Positions 26,571-35,263 are shown, numbered from the stretch's first letter. The stretch: 64,000 bases of DNA from Nocardia camponoti (GCF_014646135.1 NZ_BMMW01000006.1:62001-126000); one strand, 5' to 3'. A program made the numbers and translations. Notes: generated by a model not told the origin, from the sequence alone.

Positions 26571-26918
26571 ATGGTAAGCACCTGTGGCGCACTCGTTCTG
26601 GTCAATGCGAGCGGTGCGCGAACAGTCGTGCTCTTTGCTGTGTGGATGTTGTTTGGCCAGCACGGCATTCATCCGGCGGGCGGCCTTTGGTTAGTTCCGG
26701 AGATCGGTATTCCCCTTGGACTGTTGGCGTTCCGAGGAATTCCACGTCGGATCGGTGGCGGGATGCTCGTCCTCCCGATTGTTCCGTTCTGGCCATACTT
26801 TCTCGTGATGGCGATCGTGGTTTTGGGACCGCCGGTACTTCTATACCTGGTGATTGTGGGGGTCTCGCATTTGATTGGGCTGGGCGGCAGGCGATCTGGC
26901 GTCGTCAATGACCAATGA
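26571..26918 (+). CDS. Small putative membrane protein of unknown function
   Basis: A 115-residue frame from ATG 26571 (a longer frame starts at 26541). It has a hydrophobic N-terminal segment (GARTVVLFAVWMLFG), a second (GIPLGLLAFRG) and a longer one (FWPYFLVMAIVVLGPPVLLYLVIVGVS, quoted in part: LVMAIVVLGPPVLLYL), so two or three transmembrane helices are likely. It stops right at the end of the convergent pentapeptide-repeat gene. No family is recognised. It could belong to the toxin locus or the defence island, or be a chance frame; codon use is moderately supportive. Confidence 0.5.
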   Translation: MVSTCGALVLVNASGARTVVLFAVWMLFGQHGIHPAGGLWLVPEIGIPLGLLAFRGIPRRIGGGMLVLPIVPFWPYFLVMAIVVLGPPVLLYLVIVGVSHLIGLGGRRSGVVNDQ

Positions 26919-27617
26919 TCAAGACAGATTTTGGCCAAGGTCCTCAGCGACCCATACACTGACATTTGGTGCACCGCAAGATGCAAACCACTCTTGCAAG
27001 TCGCGCCCGTTCAGAGATAACTCGTCGTCGACGAACACCGGACCCACGACCACGCCAACCGCACCTTCCAGCTTGACATTCTTCATGCGCGCACCAGAAA
27101 GACGTGTGCGAGATGGTCCGAACTGACATCCACGCATATCCGCCGAAGCGAGGTTGCAGCGCGCAAAGGACGTCGAGCTGAGTTGCGCATCAGATAGGTC
27201 CGCACAAAAGAGGTCGCTGCTCACAAAACTCGAACGAAAAAGATTCGCACGAGAAAACCGCGAGCGGGGACCATGAACTTCGTCCGCCTCAACTTTATGC
27301 ATATACGATCCGGAGAAGTTTGCGCCTTCCATGTTTGCGCCGGTGATCGTGGCTCGATTCAAGTCAGCGTTTGCGATAGCGACAAAATCAAGGTCGGCAC
27401 CGAACAGGTAAGCCTCGGCAAGATCCATCCCACTCAGATCTGCTCCCGTGAATCTCATGCATGGCGCCGCGAGGGTGGCCATTTTGTCGTGGGAGCGCGC
27501 TTCGAGATACTCCATAAGCGCAGCCCGAGCATCGCGATCCGTAGGCCACACCTTCACGTCAAGGGAATATTTCCCCGCATCATATTCATCGAACGCGTAT
27601 CCCGTCACATTCCTCAT
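26919..27617 (-). CDS. Pentapeptide-repeat protein, probable immunity protein of the adjacent toxin
   Basis: A 232-residue protein. ATG 27617 follows a CAGGAG site 9 bases upstream on the minus strand; the longer upstream frame overlaps the toxin gene and is not used. From about residue 55 to 180 it shows A(D/N)L-x-x type pentapeptides (FTGADLSGMDLAEAYLFGAD, NADLNRATITGANMEGANF), which fold into a right-handed quadrilateral helix often mimicking DNA. It starts 37 bases after the toxin stop, in the operon position where polymorphic-toxin immunity genes sit. Neutralising a DNA-cleaving toxin by a DNA-mimic is a reasonable inference but not shown. Composition is lower in GC than the neighbours. 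Confidence 0.75.
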   Translation of the reverse strand: MRNVTGYAFDEYDAGKYSLDVKVWPTDRDARAALMEYLEARSHDKMATLAAPCMRFTGADLSGMDLAEAYLFGADLDFVAIANADLNRATITGANMEGANFSGSYMHKVEADEVHGPRSRFSRANLFRSSFVSSDLFCADLSDAQLSSTSFARCNLASADMRGCQFGPSRTRLSGARMKNVKLEGAVGVVVGPVFVDDELSLNGRDLQEWFASCGAPNVSVWVAEDLGQNLS

Positions 27618-27654
27618 CCTACCGTACTCCTGCACGCATTCCACCACTACATCC

Positions 27655-29112
27655 CTAGCAAATGACGACCTTGCCTGCCCATTCCGGCCTGCTTGCAATT
27701 AGCGCCCTGAGATCTGCGGCTCCATTCGCAGACAAGTTGTTGGTATCGACTATGACGTTTTCACCCTCATACAGTTCATTTTCGATTTTTTGTTCCAATT
27801 GCGCCCGGTCGTAGATGCCACGTGTCCCCGGCGGCATCGGCTGGCCCGCATAAGGTCCCTGTTGAAAGGTATCAGTCGGTGCTTTGACGTCCCAGTATTG
27901 GCCATTCGCATCTTTGAACTCACCCATGTCCTTGCCGTTGACGAACTGTGCACGCTCAATTGGCCCCTTCAGGTCGCCACGCCTTTCCAATTCAAGACCG
28001 ACCTCTGCTTCACGCCGAGACTTTGGCGTGACTTCTCCGCCGTGCGCCGGGTCTTTGGCCAATTCAGCTATGCGCTTTTCGTACTCCGCCGTTCCCTTTG
28101 CGGGTGTCTTGTATCCGTCTCCGCCCCGCCCGTCTATCGGAACTATCACGATGACCAGCCCCTCGATGGTGGGCAAGTCGCCGACCCCCAGAACCGCCGT
28201 GCTGAACGTCAACCCGCTCAACGTCGTCAGGAACGTGTTGATCGGCGTCGCCAACGCCGATGCCGCAATCTTCATCACGTCCGGTTCCAGCTGGTCGACC
28301 GAACGGCTCTTCCTGATGGTTACCAATGAGTGCGCGATGACGATCGAAGCGCCCACCACAACAGCGGCGAAGCGGTTATTCATATCTGTGCGCATCGTCG
28401 ACAGCGGTTCGCTGTGCGCTGCCGTCGCCGCGGCGATGTCTTTCGCGGCGGTCTCAAGGTCGTGCGCGCTGGTAGCCATCGTCTCAAGGTGCGCGACGAG
28501 GTTTGGAATGTCTCGGCTTTCCTTGCCGTAGTTCCGTTGCAACCCCGCCGCTACCTGCTTCAGACGGTAGCTCCCAAACTCGACAGGTGTCGAAGTGGCG
28601 AATGTTTTTAACGCGGTCGCTGCGCGCGCGAGTTTATCGGTGTCACCGTCTGGGATTTCCCCGCCAGGTATTAGAGCGGCGACACTATCCCTCAGGTCAG
28701 GGATATCAGATTCGAGGCCTCGACTGTTGCTGCCGGATGATGCTATCCCAACAACCTTGTCCGGACTGTACGGGAGCTCGGATGGAAATCCGCCAGGAAG
28801 CGCCGGGCGCTCGCCCCTATTTGCACCCTCGTTAGCGTTATATTCCCCAGCCTTCCAGTTGTATTCGGCCGCCGTCAAAATGTCGCCGAAGTGCTGCAAT
28901 GCGCGTACGAGACCGGTAGCCACCAACACCAGTGCACTCGCTCGCTGATCGTACGATTTCGACCACGATTTCACCGCTTGATAGCCGCCAGCCATCGCGC
29001 TCACATCGAGGAGCACACCTTGCAGCGGGTTGTATACGGTCTGATATTCCTTAGCGAGCGCATAACACTCTTTCGCAGCTGTCTCGTAGGACTGAGGCCA
29101 GACTGAAACCAC
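27655..29112 (-). CDS. WXG-like polymorphic toxin with C-terminal nuclease-like domain (ESX substrate)
   Basis: A 485-residue protein. Residues 1-110 resemble the helical export domain of ESX/LXG-type toxins, the middle is an Ala-rich helical scaffold with a hydrophobic stretch near 245-260 and again near 290-320, and the last 125 residues form a separate toxin tip. The tip contains a SRREAEVGLELERRG helix and GEFKDANGQYWDVK, an E...D-x-G-x-x-W-D-V-K pattern as in PD-(D/E)XK nucleases and CdiA-CT toxins, and ends NNLSANGAADLRALIASRPE. It lies 3 bases after a WXG100 gene and just before the pentapeptide-repeat gene, the standard order partner, partner, toxin, immunity. Confidence 0.8.
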   Translation of the reverse strand: MVSVWPQSYETAAKECYALAKEYQTVYNPLQGVLLDVSAMAGGYQAVKSWSKSYDQRASALVLVATGLVRALQHFGDILTAAEYNWKAGEYNANEGANRGERPALPGGFPSELPYSPDKVVGIASSGSNSRGLESDIPDLRDSVAALIPGGEIPDGDTDKLARAATALKTFATSTPVEFGSYRLKQVAAGLQRNYGKESRDIPNLVAHLETMATSAHDLETAAKDIAAATAAHSEPLSTMRTDMNNRFAAVVVGASIVIAHSLVTIRKSRSVDQLEPDVMKIAASALATPINTFLTTLSGLTFSTAVLGVGDLPTIEGLVIVIVPIDGRGGDGYKTPAKGTAEYEKRIAELAKDPAHGGEVTPKSRREAEVGLELERRGDLKGPIERAQFVNGKDMGEFKDANGQYWDVKAPTDTFQQGPYAGQPMPPGTRGIYDRAQLEQKIENELYEGENVIVDTNNLSANGAADLRALIASRPEWAGKVVIC

Positions 29113-29115
29113 GAA

Positions 29116-29418
29116 CTAGCCACCGCTCATTCTTAGATTCGCGTCCGATGCCGCTTTGTAGGCATCGTGTGCCGTCACTACTGCGGCTCGCATCTCGGTT
29201 ATTCCCTCAAGAACCTCGGCTGCGCCGATCGCCCACTTCCGGAATGCTTGTTCCTGAGCTTCCGCGGCAGCACCTTGCCAGTTTTGCTGAATGGCAGCCA
29301 TGCGTTTATCGAGGCCGTCGAGGCTTTCAGCGAGAAAGCCGATGAATCCGTTGACACGTGCGGCAAGCTGGTCGAGTTCGTCGAGATCGAAGGAAAATTC
29401 GCCTGAACCGTCGGACAT
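29116..29418 (-). CDS. WXG100-family ESX protein
   Basis: A 100-residue protein, the family's usual length, with a central W-Q-G motif (QQNWQGAAAEAQ) between two helices and no signal peptide. WXG100 proteins form helical hairpin dimers that carry ESX substrates to the EccC motor; here it probably escorts the toxin encoded next. Its ATG shares one base with the stop of the upstream WXG-like gene (TAATG), so the two are coupled. A C-terminal Y-x-x-x-[DE]-type export signal may be HDAYKAASDAN, which deviates by one position from the consensus. Confidence 0.88.
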   Translation of the reverse strand: MSDGSGEFSFDLDELDQLAARVNGFIGFLAESLDGLDKRMAAIQQNWQGAAAEAQEQAFRKWAIGAAEVLEGITEMRAAVVTAHDAYKAASDANLRMSGG

Positions 29419-29756
29419 TAGATATTCAGCTTCGGAAGATTGAGTGAACTGAGACCAGCGGCGTTCACGGTGTCTTGGCTGACGAATGCTTTGCTCGTCG
29501 CGCCCAGCAGTTCGGCCATAGTCGCGAGCGCATTAAGAACGGTCGCCGCGCCTTCCTTCGTTTCACTCCATCCGCCACTGAACGCCGTTGCCGCGCCGCC
29601 CGTCCAGTTCGATAGCACACCGGTGATCTCCCGGTCCAGAGAGTTGAGGCCGTTGATCAACGACTCCGCGACCTGCTGGACGTACGCTCCCGCGTCCGTA
29701 ACGTCGTCCGGCACTATCGCGAAATCTTGTGCAGGCGTGCCTGATTCGCTTGACAT
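29418..29756 (-). CDS. WXG100-like ESX partner protein
   Basis: A 112-residue protein with a W-T-G motif (VLSNWTGGAATAFSGGW) in the middle of two predicted helices, no signal peptide and a short disordered N-terminus. It is the first gene of the toxin operon and most likely the dimer partner of the 100-residue WXG100 protein that follows. It is slightly longer than a classical WXG100 protein, with an Asn/Leu-rich tail ending in LPKLNI. Confidence 0.83.
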   Translation of the reverse strand: MSSESGTPAQDFAIVPDDVTDAGAYVQQVAESLINGLNSLDREITGVLSNWTGGAATAFSGGWSETKEGAATVLNALATMAELLGATSKAFVSQDTVNAAGLSSLNLPKLNI

Positions 29757-29806
29757 GAGCCCCCTCCCAGAGACAGAACACCGCAGAGCTTAGCCGGACT
29801 ACAAAG

Positions 29807-30100
29807 CTAAGCGCGACCGGAGGCACTCAAGCTCGGGCCGGTGATCTCGATCTGCCACTGCGGCAAATCCAGCCCACCGTGACTCGCGGAGGCAAGCGGC
29901 CCTTTCAGCCGGTGGTGGCGAGGAGACTGCACAGCGAACGTGTCCCGGTTGCGCAATTCGGTCCACGCTGCGAGCGTGTTCGCCGCTGCCTGCTGGCAGA
30001 GGTCTTCCCAACCTTTAGCGGCATCGCTTGAGGCAAACCGTAGTTCCCAGCCACTGGGTGCGGCAGGTGGCGCGACCCGGTCCCCACGCTTCGGACTCAC
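29807..30100 (-). CDS. RelE/ParE-like toxin, apparently C-terminally truncated
   Basis: A 97-residue protein overlapping the antitoxin stop by ATGA. The segments GWELRFASSDAAKGWEDLC, AWTELRNRD and LPQWQIEITG match an actinobacterial ParE-like toxin family. In family members the last strand continues as an aromatic, positively charged segment after the E-(I/V)-T-G motif (typically GG-R-(I/V)-W-Y-L), but here the reading changes to GPSLSASGRA and stops. A frameshift near 29840 therefore seems to have removed the catalytic C-terminus, so the toxin is probably inactive or weakened while the antitoxin remains. Confidence 0.68.
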   Translation of the reverse strand: MSPKRGDRVAPPAAPSGWELRFASSDAAKGWEDLCQQAAANTLAAWTELRNRDTFAVQSPRHHRLKGPLASASHGGLDLPQWQIEITGPSLSASGRA

Positions 30101-30570
30101 CGAGCCTCCGGTTCCGGAACGGGCCCGAAGTCTCCGTCCGTTGGTGCGGCGAGCAGCGCTGCGAGCTCGGGGTCAGCCAGTGCTTCAGCTGTGTGCCGCC
30201 ACCCTTCGATGACCAGCACAACAGGAGCGGGGTTCTCCAACGAATCGGCGGCTCGCATGGTCGCGACCAGCTCAAGGACAAATTCTTGTACATATTCGCG
30301 CGGGAGGAATTCCACCCACGGAAACACTTCCGGTAGCACGTCGGTGACGAGCCGCCGCGCTTCGGGATCGCGCTGCATCATCGCAACGAACATCCGCGTC
30401 GTGACCGAGGCGGCCGTCTGCGCCATCTCAGCTCTCGCCGCAGTCGTAAGCACTAGATCCTCGTCATCGCGTCGCCGAACTAATAGCGACTGCCCAGGGG
30501 TACGCCGAAGCCGCTCAACGGTGGCTTTGCCGCGAAGCTGTAGGTCGGAGAAGGACACCTCGGTACGCAT
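30097..30570 (-). CDS. Antitoxin-like DNA-binding protein of a toxin-antitoxin pair
   Basis: A 157-residue protein from ATG 30570. The N-terminus SFSDLQLRGKATVERLRR and VRRRDDEDLVLTT resemble Phd/YefM-type antitoxin DNA-binding folds of a prevent-host-death group common in actinobacteria; the C-terminal half is helical and acidic, suited to binding the toxin. It precedes the RelE-like gene with a 4-base overlap, the normal antitoxin-toxin order. A 16-bp perfect palindrome ends 4 bases upstream of the start codon and is the likely autoregulatory operator. No ribosome site is visible, suggesting leaderless translation. Confidence 0.72.
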   Translation of the reverse strand: MRTEVSFSDLQLRGKATVERLRRTPGQSLLVRRRDDEDLVLTTAARAEMAQTAASVTTRMFVAMMQRDPEARRLVTDVLPEVFPWVEFLPREYVQEFVLELVATMRAADSLENPAPVVLVIEGWRHTAEALADPELAALLAAPTDGDFGPVPEPEAR

Positions 30571-30573
30571 ACT

Positions 30574-30589
30574 TTTAAAGTACTTTAAA
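30574..30589. promoter_or_regulatory. 16-bp palindromic operator at the antitoxin start
   Basis: TTTAAAGTACTTTAAA is a perfect palindrome in an otherwise GC-rich context, 4 bases before the antitoxin ATG at 30570. It can act both as a -10 region for a leaderless transcript and as the binding site of the antitoxin. Confidence 0.7.
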
Positions 30590-30647
30590 TGTTCATGCCT
30601 GTCGAGCACGAATGTGCGTTCGTGGCCGGTGAGCCAGGTAGCTACTC

Positions 30648-31253
30648 CTAGCTCACCTCCCGCTGCCTCGGCTCCATCGAATGCAGCAAAACCTGCTCCA
30701 AAAGTGCAACTAAAACGTCGCGCACCGACTCGCGTGATCGTGCGTCGCACTCCACCACCGGAATCCACTCGTCCAGGCCCAAAGCCTCGCGTACTTCGGC
30801 TAATTCGAAGTGGGCCGCGTCGGCGAAACGGTTTACTACCACCACAAACGGGGTGCCGTGTTCCTCGAAATAGTCAAGTACCGGGTAGCAATCCTCAACG
30901 CGGCTCGTGTCGACCACGATGATCGCGCCCAATGCGCCGTCTACCAAGTCGTCCCACAGGAAGACGAAGCGATCCTGGCCGGGGGTACCGAAAAGATAGA
31001 GAATCAGCGACTGGTCGAGGGTGATTCGGCCGAAGTCCAAAGCCACTGTCGTAGCGGTCTTTTCGGCGCGGCGGCCCGGGTCATCAACGCCGATCGATAC
31101 CTCGGTCATCGACGCCTCCGTCACCAGCGGTTCGATTTCGGAGATCGCGCCGATGAAGGTGGTCTTGCCGACGCCGAAACCGCCGCTGACCACGATTTTC
31201 ACTGACGACGGCATTGCCGGGGTGCGGGAATTAGAGTGCGCGAACAAGATCAC
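30648..31253 (-). CDS. CvnD-type small GTPase (MglA-like) of a conservon
   Basis: A 201-residue GTP-binding protein. P-loop GGFGVGKTT, the switch segment FGTPGQDRF (G3) and VVVNRFADA in the G4 position match actinobacterial MglA-like GTPases. In Streptomyces conservons CvnD works with the CvnA kinase-like protein, the roadblock protein CvnB and DUF742 protein CvnC in a membrane complex resembling a G-protein signalling unit. The start at GTG 31253 overlaps the DUF742 gene by 23 bases; a later ATG at MPSSVKIVV (about residue 14) is also possible. Confidence 0.88.
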   Translation of the reverse strand: MILFAHSNSRTPAMPSSVKIVVSGGFGVGKTTFIGAISEIEPLVTEASMTEVSIGVDDPGRRAEKTATTVALDFGRITLDQSLILYLFGTPGQDRFVFLWDDLVDGALGAIIVVDTSRVEDCYPVLDYFEEHGTPFVVVVNRFADAAHFELAEVREALGLDEWIPVVECDARSRESVRDVLVALLEQVLLHSMEPRQREVS

Positions 31254-31665
31254 GGATCCTCTCGATAGCGGCCGTTGACAGCTCGGGGGCGTCGCGGACC
31301 GATACGTGGCCTGCCGCGGCCAAGTCGCTGACGATTACCTTCGCGATGCCGATCGGAACACGAAGTGCCGCACCAATTTCGGCGATGGAGTGCGGGCGGA
31401 TACACAGGCGCACGACGGTGTGCTCTTCGAAACGCAACGGCGCCGACAGCGCGGAAGGTGGTGCCTGGACGAGGGTTTCGATGCGGAGTCCGTCAAGCAG
31501 CGGGACGGTGCGACCCGCGGTCAGCACGAACGGGCGAACGAAACGATCGTCGTCGGCATCAGGCGACGTCACCGGCTCAGGAATCGCTTGTTCCTGCCAC
31601 CCGACGGTCCGATTCATCGGAATCATGCGCGGGTCGGGCAAGCGCGGTTGCTCTGAATTCCTCAC
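31231..31665 (-). CDS. CvnC-type DUF742 protein
   Basis: A 144-residue protein with the DUF742 core: FVRPFVLTAGRTVPLLDG in the first half and a winged-helix-like second half (HSIAEIGAALRVPIGIAKVI then LAAAGHVSVR). DUF742 proteins are the third component of conservons and probably bridge the roadblock protein and the GTPase. It overlaps the roadblock gene by 4 bases upstream and the GTPase gene by 23 bases downstream. Confidence 0.9.
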   Translation of the reverse strand: MRNSEQPRLPDPRMIPMNRTVGWQEQAIPEPVTSPDADDDRFVRPFVLTAGRTVPLLDGLRIETLVQAPPSALSAPLRFEEHTVVRLCIRPHSIAEIGAALRVPIGIAKVIVSDLAAAGHVSVRDAPELSTAAIERIRDLVRAL

Positions 31666-32084
31666 CTGCGCAACGACTCTCGCAGAGAGCCGATCAACTG
31701 CGGGTCGAGCAGCGCCCCTGCGCGTTCAGCGAGCACCGCCATCTCGTAGCCAACCAGACCAACGTCGCACGCGCCGTCGGCGATCACGCCAAGACAGCTA
31801 CCGTCGCCCAGCGCCGACACCAACAGGAAACCGCGCTTCATTTCGATCATAATCAGCTTCAAGCCGTCGAAAGCGTAACTGCGCGAAGCACTTCGGGCGA
31901 GGCTCGACAGCCCAGACACCATCGCGGCGAGGCGGTCAGCGCCCGCGCGGTCAAGGCCGTCTGACATCGCGATGAGCAGTCCGTCGGAGGAAACGGCGAC
32001 GGTGTCGCGGACGCCATCGGTTGACCTGACGAAGTTACCGAGCAGCCAGTTGAAGGTGTGCGGGTCTGCGGTTGGGGCGGTCAT
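31662..32084 (-). CDS. CvnB-type roadblock/LC7 protein
   Basis: A 140-residue roadblock/LC7-domain protein: NWLLGNFVRSTDGVRDTVAVSSDGLLIAMS at the start (in part) and the central FDGLKLIMIEMKRGFLLVSA strands. Roadblock proteins act as GTPase-activating or scaffold partners of MglA-like GTPases. The short length and single domain are standard for CvnB. It overlaps the DUF742 gene by the ATGA arrangement and follows the kinase gene by 29 bases. Confidence 0.92.
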   Translation of the reverse strand: MTAPTADPHTFNWLLGNFVRSTDGVRDTVAVSSDGLLIAMSDGLDRAGADRLAAMVSGLSSLARSASRSYAFDGLKLIMIEMKRGFLLVSALGDGSCLGVIADGACDVGLVGYEMAVLAERAGALLDPQLIGSLRESLRR

Positions 32085-32113
32085 TCGCGTGCTCCTGGGG
32101 TTGATCCGATCGA

Positions 32114-34912
32114 TCAGTGAGTGGGGTCGGGCAAGGTGGTGTCAGCTCCGCGTTCATGCCCAATGCGGAAGGAAGACAGCATGTTTCGGGTTTGGTCGGG
32201 CGTGCGCTCGACGACCGGCGGCAGTTTCTGCGTGATTTCGGAACGCGGACGGTCGGGCGAGCCGGTGATCTTCGCGCGCTTGCTGCGCTTCACGAGACCG
32301 TTGCGGGTGTGCTCGACGGGCTGGCCGCTGCCCGCAGCGTGCTCAACGGCGGGGCGGCCCATGTCGTCGCCGCGCGGGATCGGCCCGGCGACCGGACGAG
32401 GACCGCGAGGCGCACCGGAACCGTTGGGGCTCACCGTGTCTCGACGGCCATTCGGCATCTGGCGGACGGTCGACGTGTCAGCCGACCCATTCCGGTCAAC
32501 CGGGCCCGCGTGGTCGACCGGCGACGCCGCGCCCGAAACGAATCGCGCGTACACGCCGTCGTCGGGAGTCGTCGAGCCGCCAGCGTCAGCGCGGCTGTCC
32601 GCACTGTGGCGCGGCGCGCCGAACCCGTTGACCGGTCGGTTTGCGCCGCCATGACCATTCATCGATTCGGCAGAGCCAGTGTCGGCGTGCGCTACCCCGG
32701 TCCGCGCGCGGTCACCGTCATCTCGTCCGTGCGTCGCACCGTTGCGCGTCTCAAGCGCGGCCCGATCGCTCCCCAGCGAAGCAGGCCCGCCGTGACCATG
32801 CCCAGCGTCAATGCGCGACGCGAGCGAGCCCATGTCGCCATCCCCGGGCTGCACGGTGCCATTCCGCGCGGGTGCGGTGTCCTCAGCGGAACCAAGCCCC
32901 GCGACCGGCGTCGTGTCGCGAACAGGCTCAGCCCACCCGTTGCGCGTCCCTTCCACCGGTCGCGCGTTCGGGTCAACCAGCACGCTCGGCGGCAACAACA
33001 ACCGCGCCACAATCCCGCTCACCGGCGACGTGTTCAGCTCAACCTCGATCCCCAATCGCCCCGCGAGCCGCCCAACCACGTAGTGCCCTAGGTAGCGCGT
33101 CGACGCGACGATGAAGTCCTGCTCCCCCCGCAACCGCGCGTTCGCCTCCGCCAGCGCTTCGGCCGACATCCCGACCCCGTGGTCAACCACCGCGAGCAGA
33201 TAACCGCCTGCGACCTTCCGCCCATACACCTCAACCTCAAGGTCGGGCGGCGAGAACGCGAGCCCGTTTTCGATCAGCTCGGCAAGCGCGTGCGCGAGTT
33301 CGCTGACCACCGCGCCCGCGACCGCGACGTCGTCAACGCGCCGCAGCACAACGCGACGGTAGTCGTCGACCTCGGACAGGCCAGCGCGAATCACGTCGGT
33401 GAGCGCGATCGGTTCGGCCCAGCGACGCGGGCTCGCCTCGCCGACCAGCACCAACAGGCTTTCGGCGTTGCGGCGCATGCGGGTGGCGAGGTGGTCGAGT
33501 TCGAACAGGTTCGACAGGGCTTTCGGGTCGAGTTCCTCGCGTTCGAATTCGCTGATCAGACCGAGCTGCCTGCGGACGAGGTTCTGGTTGCGGCGCGCGA
33601 GGTTGGCCATCGACTCGGTGGTGTTGCGGCGCACCAACGCCTGTTCGGACGCGAGGTCGAACGCGGTCGTCTGCACGCGGTCGAGAGCGCTTGCGACAGC
33701 GGCGATTTCGGTACTCGCGCCCTGTGGCGTGCGAACGGCGGCGGGCGGCTCGGGCTGCTCGTCACCCTGATGCCACGCCGCGATCACGCCGGGCAGCCGA
33801 CTCGACGCGACATCGTCGGCTTCGGCGGCGAGTTGGGCGAGCGGGCGCACAATCGCGCGACGGCTCGCGATCACCAACATGACCTCGACAGCAACCGCTA
33901 CCAGCGCGGCCAAGGTGAACGCCGCGAGCAACAGCGCGGCGTCGCGACGCAGGTCAGCGGCACGGTCGCGCACGTCGTCGCCAACGTTTTGCTGCACGAC
34001 GCGCTGCTGGTCGATGACCTCGGTCATGCGCGCCCACCACGTCGCCGGGTCGACCGACTCAACGAGCGGACCAGCGAGCGACGCGATCGCGATGTTCTCG
34101 AATTGACTTGCCCGCGCGGCATTTTCGCCCGACATCGCCGCGTCGAGCCGCTGCTGCTGTTCCGCTGTCGCGTTCCGGTCGAATTGCGTGAGCGCGGCCG
34201 TGCGGGCGGCGCGAATGTCGAGGAACTGCACGTACTCCCCCGCACCGAACTCGCCCGCGGCGAAGACACCGTTGAGGAAGCCGCGTTCACGCGCGGTGAA
34301 TTCCTTCGCGTCGCCGAGGGCGTACAGGGCTTGAAGTCCGTGTCGCACAACGGGATCGCGCGCTTGGTCGAGTCCGAGCGCGAGGCGGTTGAGGGCGTCG
34401 ATGGCGTCGGAGTAGAACTGGAACGCGGCCTGGCGCGACACGGTTCGGGTGTCAACTTGCGAGCGCACGCTCGGCAGCGTCGCCAAATGTCCTAGGGCGG
34501 AACGTACTTCGCTCGCGCCCGGCGGCTCAGCCGCGACAATGCCGCTCACCGCACGCAACGCCCCGTCGGTAGCCACCCGCTGATTCGCGACCGACTGTGC
34601 AACGTCGGCAGCCTGGCGCTGACTCGCGTCCGACTGCGTCAGTCGCGCGTCGCTGCCGAGCAAGCCGTTGCTAAGCCCGCGTTCGCGCTGCAGGTGATGC
34701 ACCAAATCCTGCGCCGACAACGCGACGGCGACCGCGTCGACCGTCTCACCACTCCGCCGATACGCGCTGATTTGGCCAGCCATCGTGAGCCCAAGCAGCG
34801 CGAGGACGAGCACGAGGGAAACGGCGAGAAGTCGGGCGAGCTGACCGGAAATGGTGCGCGGCCGGATCAGCCTGCCGCGCGCGGCCTGCTGACGGGAATG
34901 TGAACGCACCAC
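32114..34912 (-). CDS. CvnA-type sensor histidine kinase-like protein with nitrate/nitrite-sensing domain
   Basis: A 932-residue membrane protein starting at tandem GTG codons. A first transmembrane segment lies at about residues 28-46 and a second near 330-350; between them is a NIT-type helical sensor (LVHHLQRERGLSNGLLGS and FLNGVFAAGEF). A HAMP-like linker, the helical SMANLARRNQNLVRRQ dimerisation segment and a HATPase domain (VSELAHALAELIENGLAFSPP, VVDHGVGMS) follow. The last 280 residues are a long disordered Gly/Asn/Arg-rich tail. Conservon kinases lack a paired response regulator and signal through the roadblock/DUF742/GTPase genes that follow it here. Confidence 0.9.
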   Translation of the reverse strand: MVRSHSRQQAARGRLIRPRTISGQLARLLAVSLVLVLALLGLTMAGQISAYRRSGETVDAVAVALSAQDLVHHLQRERGLSNGLLGSDARLTQSDASQRQAADVAQSVANQRVATDGALRAVSGIVAAEPPGASEVRSALGHLATLPSVRSQVDTRTVSRQAAFQFYSDAIDALNRLALGLDQARDPVVRHGLQALYALGDAKEFTARERGFLNGVFAAGEFGAGEYVQFLDIRAARTAALTQFDRNATAEQQQRLDAAMSGENAARASQFENIAIASLAGPLVESVDPATWWARMTEVIDQQRVVQQNVGDDVRDRAADLRRDAALLLAAFTLAALVAVAVEVMLVIASRRAIVRPLAQLAAEADDVASSRLPGVIAAWHQGDEQPEPPAAVRTPQGASTEIAAVASALDRVQTTAFDLASEQALVRRNTTESMANLARRNQNLVRRQLGLISEFEREELDPKALSNLFELDHLATRMRRNAESLLVLVGEASPRRWAEPIALTDVIRAGLSEVDDYRRVVLRRVDDVAVAGAVVSELAHALAELIENGLAFSPPDLEVEVYGRKVAGGYLLAVVDHGVGMSAEALAEANARLRGEQDFIVASTRYLGHYVVGRLAGRLGIEVELNTSPVSGIVARLLLPPSVLVDPNARPVEGTRNGWAEPVRDTTPVAGLGSAEDTAPARNGTVQPGDGDMGSLASRIDAGHGHGGPASLGSDRAALETRNGATHGRDDGDRARTGVAHADTGSAESMNGHGGANRPVNGFGAPRHSADSRADAGGSTTPDDGVYARFVSGAASPVDHAGPVDRNGSADTSTVRQMPNGRRDTVSPNGSGAPRGPRPVAGPIPRGDDMGRPAVEHAAGSGQPVEHTRNGLVKRSKRAKITGSPDRPRSEITQKLPPVVERTPDQTRNMLSSFRIGHERGADTTLPDPTH

Positions 34913-35214
34913 CTGCTCCTCACGGAAGGCGCCGATGCGAAATTCTCGGCGCGCCTGGGAAAGTCAGGTGTCAACTTGCACCGCTGACCTTTACTTGGTC
35001 AATTCGAGACGGTGTAAGAACGGGTTTCGTGCACTGATCTAAACATGCCCGACATTAATGGGGTGCTGTATGTCGAAAAGCTCACCGCGCGGTAAACCCG
35101 CAGGTGACCAGCGCGTTCACCGCAAGATCTATGCCCGGCAACGACTTTCGTGACGAGCCCCACAACGAAAGGATGGACGAACGTCGAACATTTAACCGCA
35201 ATTGTATGAACAAA

Positions 35215-35253
35215 AATCGCGAATTCCCCCACATTTGCGGGGAATTCGCGATT
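35215..35253 (-). terminator. Strong intrinsic terminator after the conserved unknown gene
   Basis: A perfect 15-bp stem (AATCGCGAATTCCCC at 35215-35229 with GGGGAATTCGCGATT at 35239-35253) is followed on the minus strand by a T run, 11 bases beyond the stop of the gene ending at 35264. The rest of the 34913-35263 gap holds no gene; it contains the upstream region of the conservon. Confidence 0.88.
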
Positions 35254-35263
35254 GTGCGTTACT

